From Pararhodospirillum photometricum DSM 122 (lineage in GTDB: Bacteria > Pseudomonadota > Alphaproteobacteria > Rhodospirillales > Rhodospirillaceae), in NCBI RefSeq assembly GCF_000284415.1, contig NC_017059.1:1986688-1993975 (forward strand): a DNA stretch of 7,288 nucleotides. The letters are read 5' to 3'. Below are positions 6,630-7,288 of this stretch, one piece after another. Under the pieces are notes generated by a model. The model saw nothing but the letters and a program-made list of their open reading frames with translations. It had not been told where the DNA came from and did not search any database. Position 1 is the first letter of the stretch, and each line of letters opens with the position of its first letter. The position numbers and the translations under genes were made by a program.

Positions 6630-7027
6630 ATGCAAACCAGACGGGTTTCCTCGCGTCCACGGCTGCTGTTGCCACAACCGCCGCCCTGGTCGGCATCCCC
6701 ATCCTGGCCCACAGCCAGAGCCCGGACGCCGAACTCCTCGCCCTGGGGGCCGAGCATGAGGAACTGCTCGCCACCAGCTACGACCACCCCGGCGAAGACG
6801 GCATGCCCGAAGAGATGTGGGAGCGCTTTTACGAGATCGAGGACCGGATTTCCGTCCTGGAGCCCAAGACCTTGGAGGGCGTGGCCGTGCAGTTGCGCTT
6901 GGTGTGGCGCTGGCATGCGAACAGCGGTGTCGAACAGCGCTATGGGGCGCAACGCGACAGCGACGACCGCACCAAGATGTTTTGGGGCGTGATCCAGACC
7001 GTCCGGGGCATGGGCGCAACGGCTTGA
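6630..7027 (+). CDS. Small Tat-exported protein of prophage type, one frameshift in the signal peptide
   Basis: The first frame gives MQTRR, then loses sense at the GGG run 6643-6645. If one G is restored, it continues as RGFLASTAAVATTAALVGIP and ILAHSQSPDAELLALGAEHE, and on in a single frame to TGA 7025-7027, for 132 residues. The repaired N-terminus is a textbook twin-arginine signal: TRRGFLA, a hydrophobic stretch, then AHS as a likely cleavage site. The mature part is acidic and helical (MWERFYEIEDRISVLEPKTL, GVAVQLRLVWRW). Small Tat-signal proteins with this kind of helical body occur in alphaproteobacterial prophages; their function is unknown to me. Without repair, only the part from ATG 6803 would be read in the correct frame, without an export signal. 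A homopolymer undercall is as likely as a true pseudogene. It would act in the periplasm, perhaps as lysogenic cargo. Confidence 0.72.
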
Positions 7028-7033
7028 TTGAGA

Positions 7034-7060
7034 GGGGGCCGGGTGATGAGCCCGGCCCTT
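7034..7060 (+). terminator. Hairpin between convergent genes, probable terminator
   Basis: GGGCCGGG (7036-7043) and CCCGGCCC (7051-7058) form a perfect 8-bp stem, with two further G·T pairs at 7034-7035 and 7059-7060 and a 7-base loop. It lies between the stop of the Tat-exported protein (7027) and the stop of the minus-strand gene (7074). The following T-run is poor (CTTGGTTT), so it may need Rho or act as an mRNA end stabiliser. Confidence 0.6.
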
Positions 7061-7073
7061 GGTTTGGGGGCAG

Positions 7074-7288
7074 TCAGTCTTCGTATGTCCAGGCACATGC
7101 TTTTGAAATACTGGAGACCACATCCTTTATTCCGTTCAGATCGAAAACCGCCGTTATGGGCGCCGACCTGTACGGCTCAACCTGGGCCACGAATTTTGTT
7201 CTGTTGTAAGACTCCTTCAAAAACCGTATCGGCTGAGGGTGGAACGTGGACGTTGATGATGTCGAAGCCCCCCATTGAGATTTTATTG
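7074..7288 (-). CDS. C-terminal part of a minus-strand gene, VasI/TagO-like exported protein (5' end outside window)
   Basis: The minus strand is open from the right edge to TGA at 7076-7074, 70 codons. The end reads PIRFLKESYNRTKFVAQVEP, YRSAPITAVFDLNGIKDVVS and SISKACAWTYED. The pattern of a strand, a phrase like TPYGxxPVTAxFDLxGL and a final helix ending in Cys-x-Trp resembles the C-terminus of small exported proteins related to VasI/TagO, known beside type VI secretion genes but also found alone and in mobile DNA. Codons such as ATA, AAA, AGA and ACA are far more common here than in the rest of the window, which suggests recent transfer. It converges with the Tat-exported protein across a hairpin. 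Signal peptide and N-terminal part are not in the window, so the family call is tentative. Confidence 0.55.
   Translation of the reverse strand, partial: IKSQWGASTSSTSTFHPQPIRFLKESYNRTKFVAQVEPYRSAPITAVFDLNGIKDVVSSISKACAWTYED

Noticed and set aside
6332..7123. Minus-strand open frame opposite the Rha and Tat-exported genes
   Set aside because: Opposite two supported genes, with proline/arginine-rich nonsense and a different frame from the real minus-strand gene end at 7074.
1..7288. CRISPR array, tRNA or rRNA genes, insertion sequence ends
   Set aside because: No regularly spaced repeats, no cloverleaf or CCA end, and no transposase or integrase was seen on either strand.

Overview
The window is GC-rich DNA (G or C at most third codon positions) from what looks like an alphaproteobacterium. 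The rich PAS/HisKA/REC/HPt kinase, the BenE transporter and the GC-rich palindromic intergenic repeats would suit a Rhodospirillales-type genome. That placement is an impression, not a proof.

Layout. (1) Bases 2-2347 (+) hold the 3' part of a hybrid sensor histidine kinase with two receiver domains and an HPt domain; its start lies before the window. (2) Bases 2492-3648 (+) encode a BenE-family benzoate:H+ symporter with one -1 frameshift near 3536, close to its C-terminus. A palindromic repeat of about 35 bp lies on each side of benE, in opposite orientations. The second copy lies between benE and the end of a minus-strand gene fragment (3695-3892). (3) Near 3880-3898 this chromosomal-looking DNA stops abruptly and prophage DNA begins.

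Prophage part. It opens with a tail tube protein that has lost its N-terminal part (3882-4634). Next comes a tail assembly chaperone pair (4663-5058 and 5055-5414) joined by an in-phase A AAA AAC slippery heptamer directly before the stop of the first frame. This is the classical G/GT programmed -1 frameshift arrangement. A tape measure gene would normally follow. Instead there is a regulatory and moron-like cassette: a minus-strand XRE-family regulator with a palindromic operator candidate at its 5' end; a divergent Rha/KilA-C antirepressor behind a leader with two strong hairpins; a small Tat-exported protein (frameshifted once at a G run); a terminator-like hairpin; and the 3' end of a minus-strand gene resembling secreted VasI/TagO-like proteins (7074-7288).

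How the genes fit together. The kinase and benE look like unrelated chromosomal genes. The tail tube and chaperone proteins would build a siphovirus-type tail. The XRE/Rha pair looks like a lysogeny or induction switch, and the two genes at the right end look like cargo. No complete undescribed system is visible. The points most worth a second look are the chaperone slippery site, the truncation junction, the double-hairpin leader before the antirepressor, and two single-base frameshifts that both sit at short homopolymers and may be sequencing errors.
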